NCBI GenBank assembly: GCA_021773635.1
Contig: JAJFJV010000019.1
Coordinates: 355,014-419,013, forward strand
DNA length: 64,000 nucleotides
DNA from: Gammaproteobacteria bacterium
GTDB taxonomy: Bacteria > Pseudomonadota > Gammaproteobacteria > HK1
Direction: 5' to 3'
Below are positions 23,883 through 31,831 of the stretch, piece by piece. Positions within the stretch are counted from its first letter, which is position 1; each line of letters opens with the position of its first letter. Under the pieces are notes generated by a model that saw nothing but the letters and a program-made list of their open reading frames with translations, had not been told where the DNA came from and ran no database searches. A program made the translations under genes and the position numbers.

Positions 23883-26053
23883 AGCGGCTTTTCCAGCCGT
23901 CAGCCAAGACGGCACTGGGGATTCTGGCGCTCACCGCACTCTTCCTCTTTGGAGCCCCAGCCTACGCCCAGGAGGCCAACGAATACCGTCAGATACTCGG
24001 CGGTGACTCCCGCAAGCTGATCTGGTTCCTGGCACAGTTGCACCTCTTCTTTGCCGCCTTTGTCCTCGGTGTGCCGCTGTTTGCGGTCATCATCGAGGTG
24101 GTCGGCTGGCGCAAAAAAGACCCCAAATTCGACAAGCTGGCGCACGAATTCACCAGCCTGCTGAGCGTCGCCTACGCCACCACCGCGGCCCTTGGCGGGC
24201 TGCTTGCCTTTGCCTTGTTCACCCTCTACCCCACCTTCATGGGTTATCTGGCGGGCCTGTTCAAGGACGTCATGTTCATGTACGCCCTGCTGTTTTTCGC
24301 CGAAACCTTCTGCCTCTATCTCTACTATTACGGCTGGCACTGGATGCAGGGCGGCAAGGTCTTCAGCAAGAACCTGCAATGGCTGTTCAAGGGCGTCGGC
24401 ACCGCCATCATCGTCTTCGGCCTGGTGTTCTTCTTTGGTGGTCTGGGACCAGAGATGCGTGGCGATACCCGCTCCTTCATGACCCTGCTCTACATCCTGC
24501 CACCGGGCATCGGTTTTCTGATCCTGAAAGACCGCAAGAGCGTCCATATCATGATTGGCATCCTGCTCAATGTGGCGGGCACCGCCATCATGCAGCTGGC
24601 CAATAGCTGGGCGGGCTTCATGATGAGTCCGGCGGGCGTGGATCAGGACGGTGCCCTGACCGGCTCCCTGTGGATCGCCTTTGAGAACATCCTGGCCACC
24701 CCCATCGCCATACACCGGATGCTGGGGAACCTGGCCTTTGGTGGCCTGGTGGCCGGCGCCTATGCGGCGGTGAAGTTCATCGGCGCCCGCACCATGGAAG
24801 AAAAAGCCCATTACGACTGGATGGGCTACATCGCCAACTTCGTCGCCATTGCCGCCCTCATCCCCCTGCCCTTTGCCGGCTACTATCTGGGCCGCGAGGT
24901 CTACTCCACCAGCGCGGTGATGGGCAACAACATGATGGGGGGGGATTTCTCCTGGACCTTCATTATCCAGGCGGCGTTGGTGGGCTCGCTGTTCATCATC
25001 TCCAACTACTACCTGTGGAGCGGCATGACCCGCATTCCCGGCGCCCAGCGCTACTACGGATACATCAAGTGGATTCTAGGGGCGCTGATCGTCTCCTTCG
25101 CCATCTGGCTCACCCCGCACAACCTGCCGCTCACGGGCCAGGAAGTGGGACAAATGGGGGGTAGCCAATACCACCCGACGCTCAAGTTCATGGGCCTGAT
25201 GCCGGCCAAGAACGCGGTGGTGAATCTCATCATCCTCTCCACCTTCTTCAGCTTCCTGCTCTACCGGCGCGGCAACAAGAGCGATGTACTCCCCATCAGC
25301 CAGCAAGGGCGGCTACCGAAAATCATCATCCCGCTGGCGGGGCTCGCGGCGGTGGCCATGGTGGGCCAGTATGCGCTGAGCCTGCTGGGCATGGACCCGG
25401 CGGAACTGGATCTGCCCGCCGACCGGGCCCAGTATTTCCACACCGTTGGCTACTTGCTGCTGGCCGAATGCGCTGTCGCGGTACTGGCGGTGATACTGGC
25501 GCTGAAAGATCGAGGCAAACTCGCCCAGGCCCTGTACCTGGGAGTTACCGCCTTCAGTGTGGTGATCTTCCTCGGCGTCTACGGCTTCGTGGTGATGGAG
25601 AAGGCCTCGCCCTTCCTGCGCAACGTGGCCGTCAGCCAGTTCCTGCAACTCATCAGCTGCCTGATCCTGGTCTCCGCCATCGACTTCTTTCTGTTCCGCG
25701 ATGCCAAGGAGATCGGCAAATTGCAGTGGGGCAAGATGAGTGTGCGCAGCCAGTACGCACTGCTGGCACTGACCTTCATCATCACCATGAATATGGGCCT
25801 CATGGGCTTCATCCGCTCGGGGCTGCGCGGCGACTGGCACATCTTTGGCGTCATGCGCGACACCTCCCCCTGGTCCTACACCCCCAGCAACTACACCATG
25901 ACCGAAATGGTAAGTCTGACCGTACTGGTATTCATGCTGGGTGTCGCCTTCATGTTCTGGCTGGGCGGCATTGCCGCGAAGAAAGGCCCCACCGAGGAAC
26001 CGGCCACTGAGAAACCAGCCAGCAAAGCTGAAGCGGGGGCGGACGAGCCGTGA
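23879..26053 (+). CDS. CydA-like (cytochrome bd subunit I-like) membrane protein, module A
   Basis: 724 aa, beginning with a signal-like segment and then many TM helices. The first ~330 residues align with cytochrome bd subunit I: LAQLHLFFAAFVLGVP holds the haem-ligand His (His55, E. coli CydA His19 position), AETFCLYLYYYGWHW the conserved Glu142, ANSWAGFMMSPAG the loop, and PIAIHRMLGNLAFGG His279 (His186 position). The quinol loop and GRQPW motif are absent. A C-terminal extension of about 300 residues adds further TM helices (FIRSGLRGDWHIFGVMRD is conserved in copy B). No CydB gene is present. Such bd-like proteins occur in Nitrospira-type respiratory clusters. Likely a haem-b membrane core passing electrons to or from the cytochromes c. 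Ends with a hydrophilic EPATEKPASKAEAG tail. Confidence 0.75.
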   Translation: MKRLFQPSAKTALGILALTALFLFGAPAYAQEANEYRQILGGDSRKLIWFLAQLHLFFAAFVLGVPLFAVIIEVVGWRKKDPKFDKLAHEFTSLLSVAYATTAALGGLLAFALFTLYPTFMGYLAGLFKDVMFMYALLFFAETFCLYLYYYGWHWMQGGKVFSKNLQWLFKGVGTAIIVFGLVFFFGGLGPEMRGDTRSFMTLLYILPPGIGFLILKDRKSVHIMIGILLNVAGTAIMQLANSWAGFMMSPAGVDQDGALTGSLWIAFENILATPIAIHRMLGNLAFGGLVAGAYAAVKFIGARTMEEKAHYDWMGYIANFVAIAALIPLPFAGYYLGREVYSTSAVMGNNMMGGDFSWTFIIQAALVGSLFIISNYYLWSGMTRIPGAQRYYGYIKWILGALIVSFAIWLTPHNLPLTGQEVGQMGGSQYHPTLKFMGLMPAKNAVVNLIILSTFFSFLLYRRGNKSDVLPISQQGRLPKIIIPLAGLAAVAMVGQYALSLLGMDPAELDLPADRAQYFHTVGYLLLAECAVAVLAVILALKDRGKLAQALYLGVTAFSVVIFLGVYGFVVMEKASPFLRNVAVSQFLQLISCLILVSAIDFFLFRDAKEIGKLQWGKMSVRSQYALLALTFIITMNMGLMGFIRSGLRGDWHIFGVMRDTSPWSYTPSNYTMTEMVSLTVLVFMLGVAFMFWLGGIAAKKGPTEEPATEKPASKAEAGADEP

Positions 26054-27027
26054 TCCGCACCATCGGCAAGGTCTTTCTGTTTCTGCTGCTGCTGCTTGGC
26101 GCCTTCCTGTGGATGGGGCAAACCATTACTGCCATGACCGGGGGCGAGAAAAAGGCCGCCAGCATCGTGGAAATCACCCCTGAGGGTGGCGAGACCATCT
26201 TCTGGGGCAAAGGCCGTTGCTTCACCTGCCATAGCCTGGGCGATCAGGGCAGTGCCGTACGCTGCCCGAACCTGGGCCAGTTCGGCGAGAAATTTCTGAT
26301 GCCCATCGGCGAGCGGGCTGACGAACGGGCGAAAGAGCGCTCCGAGGAGACCGGCGAAAAATATACGGCTACAGACTACCTGGTAGAAAGCCTGGCCGTT
26401 CCCAGCGCCTATGTGGTGGAGGGCTACAAGGATGAGATGGCCATCGTCTACGCGCCACCCATCTCGCTCAACCTCAATGAAATCAAGGCCGTGGTCGCCT
26501 ATCTGCAAAGCCAGGGGGGAGAACTGGACCTTGAGGCCATCGAGAATCCCAGTGAGATATCCGCCAAATATTACGCCCGCATCTCGGCAGCCACCGCCGC
26601 AGGCGGCGGCGATCCGGGTGCCGGACTGGAGGTCTTTGACGACAACTGCGCCGAGTGCCACAAAGTGCAGGACGAAGGTGGAGAGATCGGCCCGAATCTC
26701 AGCACCATCAGCCTCAAAGGCCTGAAGTTCATCTCCGAATCCATCCTCCGCCCGGCCAAAAAGATCACCAAGGGCTATGAAACCTGGGTGGCCGTTGATA
26801 CCGAAGGCCGCCGCACCACCGGTTTGAAAACCCGGGATTCCGCCACCGAAGTCGACATCACCAAGGCTAACGGCGAGGTAGTCACCATCACCAAGACCGA
26901 TATCAAGGAAATGGAGGTGGATGAGGGAAAGAGCATCATGCCCGAGGATCTTGTCGAGGCCATGACGGTCAAGGATTTTCAGGATGTACAGGCCTACATG
27001 ATGATGCAAAAGAGTGAGAGCGAATGA
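26050..27027 (+). CDS. membrane-anchored di-haem cytochrome c, module A
   Basis: 325 aa, GTG start overlapping the preceding stop. An N-terminal TM anchor (VFLFLLLLLGAFLWMGQ) is followed by haem sites CFTCH (57-61) and CAECH (200-204). Between them YLVESLAVPSAYVVEGYKDE is a segment also found in the module B counterpart (33678). The C-terminus (TKGYETWVAVDTEGRRTTG and on) is longer than in copy B and resembles the ‘putative haem-binding’ tail of multidomain cytochromes. Periplasmic face; presumed partner of the CydA-like protein. Confidence 0.8.
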   Translation: MIRTIGKVFLFLLLLLGAFLWMGQTITAMTGGEKKAASIVEITPEGGETIFWGKGRCFTCHSLGDQGSAVRCPNLGQFGEKFLMPIGERADERAKERSEETGEKYTATDYLVESLAVPSAYVVEGYKDEMAIVYAPPISLNLNEIKAVVAYLQSQGGELDLEAIENPSEISAKYYARISAATAAGGGDPGAGLEVFDDNCAECHKVQDEGGEIGPNLSTISLKGLKFISESILRPAKKITKGYETWVAVDTEGRRTTGLKTRDSATEVDITKANGEVVTITKTDIKEMEVDEGKSIMPEDLVEAMTVKDFQDVQAYMMMQKSESE

Positions 27028-27983
27028 AAATCAGCCGCTTCTTCTCCGTCCTGCTGACCCTGCTTGTGGTCTATGCCCTGGTTAAATGGGGCATTCCCGC
27101 GGTTTCCCGCCAGATCACCGGGCTGCCCTTCCCGTTGCCGGTACCGGGAACGCTGATATTCATCTATATGCTGCTGACGGTGGTGGCGCTGTTTTTATTC
27201 GTCACCTTCTCCGACACCCATATGGACGAGTTTCTCCATCCCGTACAACGCTTCCTCCGCGGCGACTACGGCAAACTGCCGCGACTGATGGCGCTGATCC
27301 TTATCCCGTTGCTGGTGGGTTCGCAGGTGTATTTCATCACCGTACCGGATGTACAACTGCCCTCCTCTCTACGTATCCAGCACCCCTCTTCCAACTTCCC
27401 GGCGAAATTCGAGACCCTCAACAACCCGATTGCCAATCCCACGGATGCAGACATCGACGCCTTTATCGAGCAGGCCGCTGCCAAAGACGTACAACTGATT
27501 CCCCAGGTAGTGGCTGATGCAGAGGCCTGGATGGAAAACAACGAGGAAGAGGTGCACCCGCTGTCCTTCATTCCCGCCGCAGCCATAACCGACTTTCTCG
27601 CCCAGTTGGAAGCCGGGAAGGTCGATAAAGAAACCGCCAAAGCGGCCTTGCTGGAAAAGAACCTGTTCGAGGGACGGGCTCTCTACGCCATGAACTGCCG
27701 CCCCTGTCATGGCGACAGCGTGGCTGGCGACGGCCCCATGGCGGATGGCTTCAAACTGCGCCCCATAAACTTCACCGACAACGGCACCATCGAAACCATC
27801 ATCGAGGGCTACACCTTCTGGCGGGTCAGCAATGGTGGACCGGGGCTGCCGACCGAAGCCACCCCGTGGGATTCCGCCATGCCGGAGTGGAAGCTGAATC
27901 TCAGCGAGGAAGAGCGCTGGAAAATCATCATGGCGGAATACGAACTGGCCCAGAAGACACCACGCATACCGGAGTCGCACTGA
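27024..27983 (+). CDS. membrane mono-haem cytochrome c, module A
   Basis: 319 aa with three predicted TM helices (about 5-25, 43-63, 87-107) followed by a periplasmic domain with CRPCH (225-229) and a late FTDNGTIETIIEGYTFWRV segment. Copy B (34502) has the same plan but a shorter linker before the haem. ATGA overlap with the preceding gene. Probably an integral subunit connecting the CydA-like core to periplasmic haems. Confidence 0.8.
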   Translation: MKISRFFSVLLTLLVVYALVKWGIPAVSRQITGLPFPLPVPGTLIFIYMLLTVVALFLFVTFSDTHMDEFLHPVQRFLRGDYGKLPRLMALILIPLLVGSQVYFITVPDVQLPSSLRIQHPSSNFPAKFETLNNPIANPTDADIDAFIEQAAAKDVQLIPQVVADAEAWMENNEEEVHPLSFIPAAAITDFLAQLEAGKVDKETAKAALLEKNLFEGRALYAMNCRPCHGDSVAGDGPMADGFKLRPINFTDNGTIETIIEGYTFWRVSNGGPGLPTEATPWDSAMPEWKLNLSEEERWKIIMAEYELAQKTPRIPESH

Positions 27984-27993
27984 GACTCAAAGA

Positions 27994-29628
27994 ATGCACA
28001 CGAGCCTACTAAAAATGCGGACCGCCATCTCGATGATCCTGACCGCGATCTGTCTCTTCGGAGCGGGTGGCATCGGGGCAGCGGACAAACCCACCGGCCC
28101 CAAACCGGCGGAGACCCCGGAGCTGGTGGCCAGCGGCAAGCTAATCTACGTGCAGCGCTGCAGCTTCTGCCACGGCCTGCTGGGCGATGGCAACGGGCCG
28201 GCGGCGGATTATATGGACCCGCGCCCGCGGGATTTCACTCTCGGCACCTTCAAGTTCCGCACCACCGCCAGCGGTGAACTGCCCACGGACGAAGATATGT
28301 TTCGTACCATCAGCCGTGGCCTTTCCGGCACAGGGATGCAGTCCTTCGACAATGAGCTGATCAAGAGCGGCCTGTCCGAGACAGAACGCTGGGCGGTCAT
28401 CGCCTATATCAAAACCTTCGCCCAGGAATTCCAGGACCCGGAACTGGACCCCGTCAAAACCGGGAAGGTCATCGCACTGCCGGAAAATATGCCGGCCTAC
28501 AGTGCAGAGATCGTCGCCAAGGGAAAAAAGGTCTTTGAAAAGGCCAAGTGCTGGGAATGTCACGGAAAACTGGGGCGTGGCGATGGCCAGAAGGCCTTCG
28601 ACCGGGAGGATGACTGGGGCTTTCCCATTCGCATCCGCAACGTCACCCATCCGTGGAAGATCAAGGCCGGTGACCGGGTGGAAGATATCTACATGCGCTT
28701 CTCCACCGGCATCAACGGCACCCCCATGCCCTCCTTCGCCAAGGCGCTGGATAAGGAGCAGCGCTGGCAATTGGCCAACTACATCAAATCCCTCCAGCAC
28801 CAGCTGACGGGACATCAGGTACTCAAGGCCAGCCCCGTGGAAAATGCGCTGCCGGATACGCCGGATGATCCGGTTTGGGACAATGCCAGCCCCATGGATA
28901 TCCGCCTGGCGGGACAGGTGATCGGGGCGCCTCGATGGCAGAACCCCAGCATCGAGCTGGTCTCCCTGAAGGCCGTTTATAACGATCAGGAAATCGCCTT
29001 TCTGGGGGAATGGGACGACCCCTTCAAGGATGAAAGCCACAATCAGGACGCAGAGGTCGACTTCAAGGATATCGCCAAAGTGGGCGCCTACAATTCCTAT
29101 GTGGCGGCCAACGACGCGATACCCCGCCAGCTGGAAACCTTCCGTGACGCCATCGCCCTGCAGTTTCCGGTCAAGGTCACGACGGGTACCAAGAAGCCCC
29201 ATTTCTTTCGCGGCAATGCCTCCAATCCCACTCATCTCTGGGTCTGGAAGGCGGATCTGGGCGCGGTAGAAGAGGCCGTTGCCCGCGGCTGGAAACAGCC
29301 GCCCAAGAATCAGTCTGCCGAACAACAGCAGATCATCACCAAAGCAAGCTGGGATCAGGGACGCTGGCGGGTGCTGATGAAGCGACCGCTGCTAACGGAA
29401 GACAAGAATGACGTACAGTTTGTTAAGGGCCAGTTCATCCCCATCGCGCTCAACGCCTGGGATGGCTCCAACGGTGAACACGGCCTGTTGATGAGCCTGT
29501 CGAGCTGGTACTACGTATTGCTGGAGGCACCCACACCCAACAAAGTCTACATCTATACCCTGCTCGCCATACTGCTTACCGCAGGGCTCGGCTGGTGGCT
29601 GGTTAAAAAAACAGAAGCCAATGCCTGA
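27994..29628 (+). CDS. di-haem c protein fused to EB_dh-type haem-binding domain, module A
   Basis: 544 aa. Signal peptide, haem c sites CSFCH (56-60) and CWECH (186-190), then an ethylbenzene-dehydrogenase gamma-type (EB_dh) β-domain at about 285-515 and a C-terminal TM anchor (IYTLLAILLTAGLGWWLV). In EB_dh subunits a Met and a Lys bind haem b. The Lys region WRVLMKRPL is present, but where copy B has FGMGDA this copy has FFRGNA, so the candidate Met is replaced. It may be five-coordinate or no longer bind haem b. Last gene before the repeat at 29654. Confidence 0.8.
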   Translation: MHTSLLKMRTAISMILTAICLFGAGGIGAADKPTGPKPAETPELVASGKLIYVQRCSFCHGLLGDGNGPAADYMDPRPRDFTLGTFKFRTTASGELPTDEDMFRTISRGLSGTGMQSFDNELIKSGLSETERWAVIAYIKTFAQEFQDPELDPVKTGKVIALPENMPAYSAEIVAKGKKVFEKAKCWECHGKLGRGDGQKAFDREDDWGFPIRIRNVTHPWKIKAGDRVEDIYMRFSTGINGTPMPSFAKALDKEQRWQLANYIKSLQHQLTGHQVLKASPVENALPDTPDDPVWDNASPMDIRLAGQVIGAPRWQNPSIELVSLKAVYNDQEIAFLGEWDDPFKDESHNQDAEVDFKDIAKVGAYNSYVAANDAIPRQLETFRDAIALQFPVKVTTGTKKPHFFRGNASNPTHLWVWKADLGAVEEAVARGWKQPPKNQSAEQQQIITKASWDQGRWRVLMKRPLLTEDKNDVQFVKGQFIPIALNAWDGSNGEHGLLMSLSSWYYVLLEAPTPNKVYIYTLLAILLTAGLGWWLVKKTEANA

Positions 29629-29653
29629 ATGCACTAAAAACAAGAAAAATCTT

Positions 29654-29740
29654 CGTCATTCCGGACAGCGTTTTTTGCTGCGCCGGAATCCAGCTTTTTT
29701 AAGCACTGACTGGATACCGGGTCAAGCCCGGTATGACGGA
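29654..29740. repeat. dispersed REP-like repeat
   Basis: CGTCATTCCGG ... GCGCCGGAATCCAG and CTGGATACCGGG-TCAA-GCCCGGTATGACG form imperfect stems in the gap between cytochrome genes. This ‘GTCATTCCGG...CCGGTATGACG’ type of intergenic repeat is common in proteobacterial genomes. It may act as an mRNA stabiliser or attenuator between the two halves of the directon. Confidence 0.6.
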
Positions 29741-29776
29741 TCTTAGTTAACGGGACTGCATGAAAGGAGAATGCCC

Positions 29777-30424
29777 ATGAAACAACTGACAAAGGTTTTG
29801 CTAGGCACGGGCCTGCTGGTGTTGGCGGCCGCTCCCGCCCATGCGGGCGAAAAGATATTTGCCGCAAAAAAATGTGACGGTTGCCATTACACCCAGGGGC
29901 CGGCACGGGAAAAAAGCATCGCCGACCAACTGGCCAAGAAGGGGCCAGAGCTGTGGTACGCGGGCAGCAAGTTTCAGAAAAAATGGTTACAGGCCTGGTT
30001 ACAGGATCCGAAGCCCATTCGCTCACTGAAATACAACTCCCTGACCGCGGACAACCCGGGCGGTCACCCGAAACTCGCGGCCGCCAACGCCAAGGCAGTG
30101 ACCGATTTCCTCATGACCCTGACATCAAAAAGCGTCAAGGCCGGCGTTATCAAGCCCAAGAAAAACCCCAAGGGCCGCCTGATCTTCGTCAAGAAGATGC
30201 CCTGTAGCGGGTGCCATGCCTTCCCGGGCAAGAAGAAGTTCAAGGGTGGCCGTTCAGGACCCTCTCTGGTGGGTGCCGGCAAGCGCCTCAATCCGGACTG
30301 GATCTTTGCCTACCTGAAGGACACCAACGAGTTCAAGCCAGTCCGGGCCATGCCGGTGTTCAAGGGGCTGCTGAGGGAAAAGGATATGAAAAAGGTGGCG
30401 CAGTATGTCGCCAGCTTCAAGTAA
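29777..30424 (+). CDS. exported di-haem cytochrome c
   Basis: 215 aa from ATG 29777, which is 7 bases after AGGAG; the ATG at 29771 is too close to it. Signal peptide ends near PAHAG, then CDGCH (33-37) and CSGCH (143-147). Each half has a cytochrome-c fold with a WLQDPKPIRSL or YLKDTNEFKPVRAMPVF segment, so it looks like an internal duplication. Soluble periplasmic carrier. It has no counterpart after module B. Confidence 0.85.
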   Translation: MKQLTKVLLGTGLLVLAAAPAHAGEKIFAAKKCDGCHYTQGPAREKSIADQLAKKGPELWYAGSKFQKKWLQAWLQDPKPIRSLKYNSLTADNPGGHPKLAAANAKAVTDFLMTLTSKSVKAGVIKPKKNPKGRLIFVKKMPCSGCHAFPGKKKFKGGRSGPSLVGAGKRLNPDWIFAYLKDTNEFKPVRAMPVFKGLLREKDMKKVAQYVASFK

Positions 30425-30440
30425 GGCACGCGGAGGAATT

Positions 30441-30815
30441 ATGAAAATGTCCAAATCGATAATTTATACAGCACTCCTCTGCTCCTTCAGCCTTGCGCTC
30501 AGCGCACCTGCTGCGGCCGCAAAAGTTGAGCAGGTGTTCAAATTCTACTGTGCCCAGTGCCACGGACTCGAAGGCAAGGGTGACGGTCCCAATGTGAGCA
30601 AAACCTTCCCGGTGGATCCACGCAACTTCACCAAGGCCAAGGAGATGGAAAAGCTCTCGGACGCGGACATGAAGAATGTGATCATGGATGGTGGGCCCTC
30701 GGCCAGTAAATCACCGATGATGCCGCCCTGGTCCAAGACCATCAGCGAGGCGGATGCCGATGCGCTGGTGAAATATTTGCGCAAGCTGTGCAACTGCAAA
30801 GGCAAGGGGAGCTGA
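30441..30815 (+). CDS. small exported mono-haem cytochrome c
   Basis: 124 aa from ATG 30441 with GGAGG just upstream; a frame upstream to 30405 is not used. Signal peptide ends near PAAAAK, haem site CAQCH, and MMPPWSK supplies the likely axial Met. Cytochrome c of the cbb3/c6-like small class, 17 bases after the di-haem protein. Confidence 0.85.
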   Translation: MKMSKSIIYTALLCSFSLALSAPAAAAKVEQVFKFYCAQCHGLEGKGDGPNVSKTFPVDPRNFTKAKEMEKLSDADMKNVIMDGGPSASKSPMMPPWSKTISEADADALVKYLRKLCNCKGKGS

Positions 30816-30820
30816 CGATA

Positions 30821-30958
30821 ATGCCCGCCTCCGAGGCTCAGGGCTTTCGTATCGGGGCACTGTTCCCGATCAAAAGTATCGCCGATGTGGTGATCTTCGC
30901 CGGCATGGCCGTGAACGTAGTCGTGATCGGCCTGATACTCTGGTTCTACGTGTTTTAG
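30821..30958 (+). CDS. 45-aa single-TM miniprotein
   Basis: MPASEAQGFRIGALFPIKSI followed by a hydrophobic helix ending LWFYVF. One TM, tightly packed 5 bases after the cytochrome. Its size and position in a membrane-oxidoreductase cluster resemble the small accessory subunits of terminal oxidases (CydX or CcoQ type) by role, not by sequence. Confidence 0.6.
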   Translation: MPASEAQGFRIGALFPIKSIADVVIFAGMAVNVVVIGLILWFYVF

Positions 30959-30970
30959 GGCCTAAAGCGC

Positions 30971-31072
30971 ATGCCTGACGATACCGAGCAAGAACGCTAC
31001 CCGTGGGCTGGACCCGCCTTGTTCACCGCAGTCGTGATCGGCCTGCTCGCCTTTTTCTGGTGGTTCCTTTGA
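30971..31072 (+). CDS. 33-aa single-TM miniprotein
   Basis: MPDDTEQERYPWAGPALF followed by a TM helix ending AFFWWFL. The stop overlaps the probable TTG start of the SCO gene. Too short for homology calls; accepted because the spacing on both sides is tight and the hydrophilic-then-TM layout is repeated in the neighbouring miniproteins. Confidence 0.55.
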   Translation: MPDDTEQERYPWAGPALFTAVVIGLLAFFWWFL

Positions 31073-31713
31073 GGCATACCGCAGTCATAAAGCAACGTAC
31101 CCTCCTCTGGTTATTGCTTGCGTTGCTCTCTTTTCAGGGCGCCGCCGCGGCCACTTCCCCGGCCGTAGCGGATCTGGCCTTTAGCCTGATCGGCCATAGC
31201 GGGAAAAGCGTAAGTGACGCAGACTTTCGCGGTCGTTTCATGCTCGTCTTCTTCGGCTATACCCACTGCCCGGACATCTGCCCCATCGGCCTGCAGACCC
31301 TCAGCCAAACCATGAAACTGCTGGACACAGATGCTGCCAAATTGCAGCCGATCTTTATTACCATCGACCCGCAGCGCGACACGGTAGAGATCATGGAACG
31401 TTATGTGCGCCATTTTCATCCGCGACTGCTCGGCCTCACCGGTACGCCGGAACAAATCGCCCGCGTGGCAAGCAGCTATCGGGTGCGCTACAGCCGCTTC
31501 TATTACATGGCTCCGCCCAACGATGATAAGGCGGAACCCGAGTATTCCATGGACCACACTGCGCTCATGTATCTGGTGGGGCCGGACGGTGGTCTGATGA
31601 AGGCCTTTGAATTTGGCATACCCGCCGACGAATTAGCGGCCGGCATCCGCCTGAGTATGGCTAAGCAGTCCTCCCAGATTGGCCGCTTTCCCTTGCGAGC
31701 GGCTGGAGGCTGA
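31069..31713 (+). CDS. SCO1/SenC-type copper chaperone
   Basis: About 214 aa from a TTG that overlaps the preceding TGA; the upstream frame to 31003 would overlap the miniprotein. Hydrophobic N-terminus (signal or anchor), thioredoxin-like fold with THCPDICP (Cys67, Cys71) and the distal His in SMDHTALMY, the three Cu ligands of SCO proteins. SCO proteins deliver copper to Cu sites of haem-copper oxidases. No haem-copper oxidase is encoded here, so the target may be the CydA-like modules or the cupredoxin. Confidence 0.85.
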   Translation: MRHTAVIKQRTLLWLLLALLSFQGAAAATSPAVADLAFSLIGHSGKSVSDADFRGRFMLVFFGYTHCPDICPIGLQTLSQTMKLLDTDAAKLQPIFITIDPQRDTVEIMERYVRHFHPRLLGLTGTPEQIARVASSYRVRYSRFYYMAPPNDDKAEPEYSMDHTALMYLVGPDGGLMKAFEFGIPADELAAGIRLSMAKQSSQIGRFPLRAAGG

Positions 31714-31714
31714 T

Positions 31715-31831
31715 ATGAAAACCTGGCTCCTGCCGTTCACCGTTGCCTTCATCGTCTTCGGCATGGTCTTTCTCGGGCTGGACTACACCATCATGAAGCT
31801 GATGGGTCTCACCCTGATCTATCACCCATGA
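31715..31831 (+). CDS. 38-aa single-TM miniprotein
   Basis: MKTWLLPFTVAFIVFGMVFL then GLDYTIMKLMGLTLIYHP. Its stop overlaps the start of the module B CydA-like gene (ATGA), so it is translationally coupled to it and is a good candidate for a small structural subunit. No named family recognised. Confidence 0.6.
   Translation: MKTWLLPFTVAFIVFGMVFLGLDYTIMKLMGLTLIYHP

Noticed and set aside
23879..26053. Canonical cytochrome bd oxidase subunit I
   Set aside because: Haem-ligand regions match, but the quinol loop and GRQPW motif and any CydB gene are missing.
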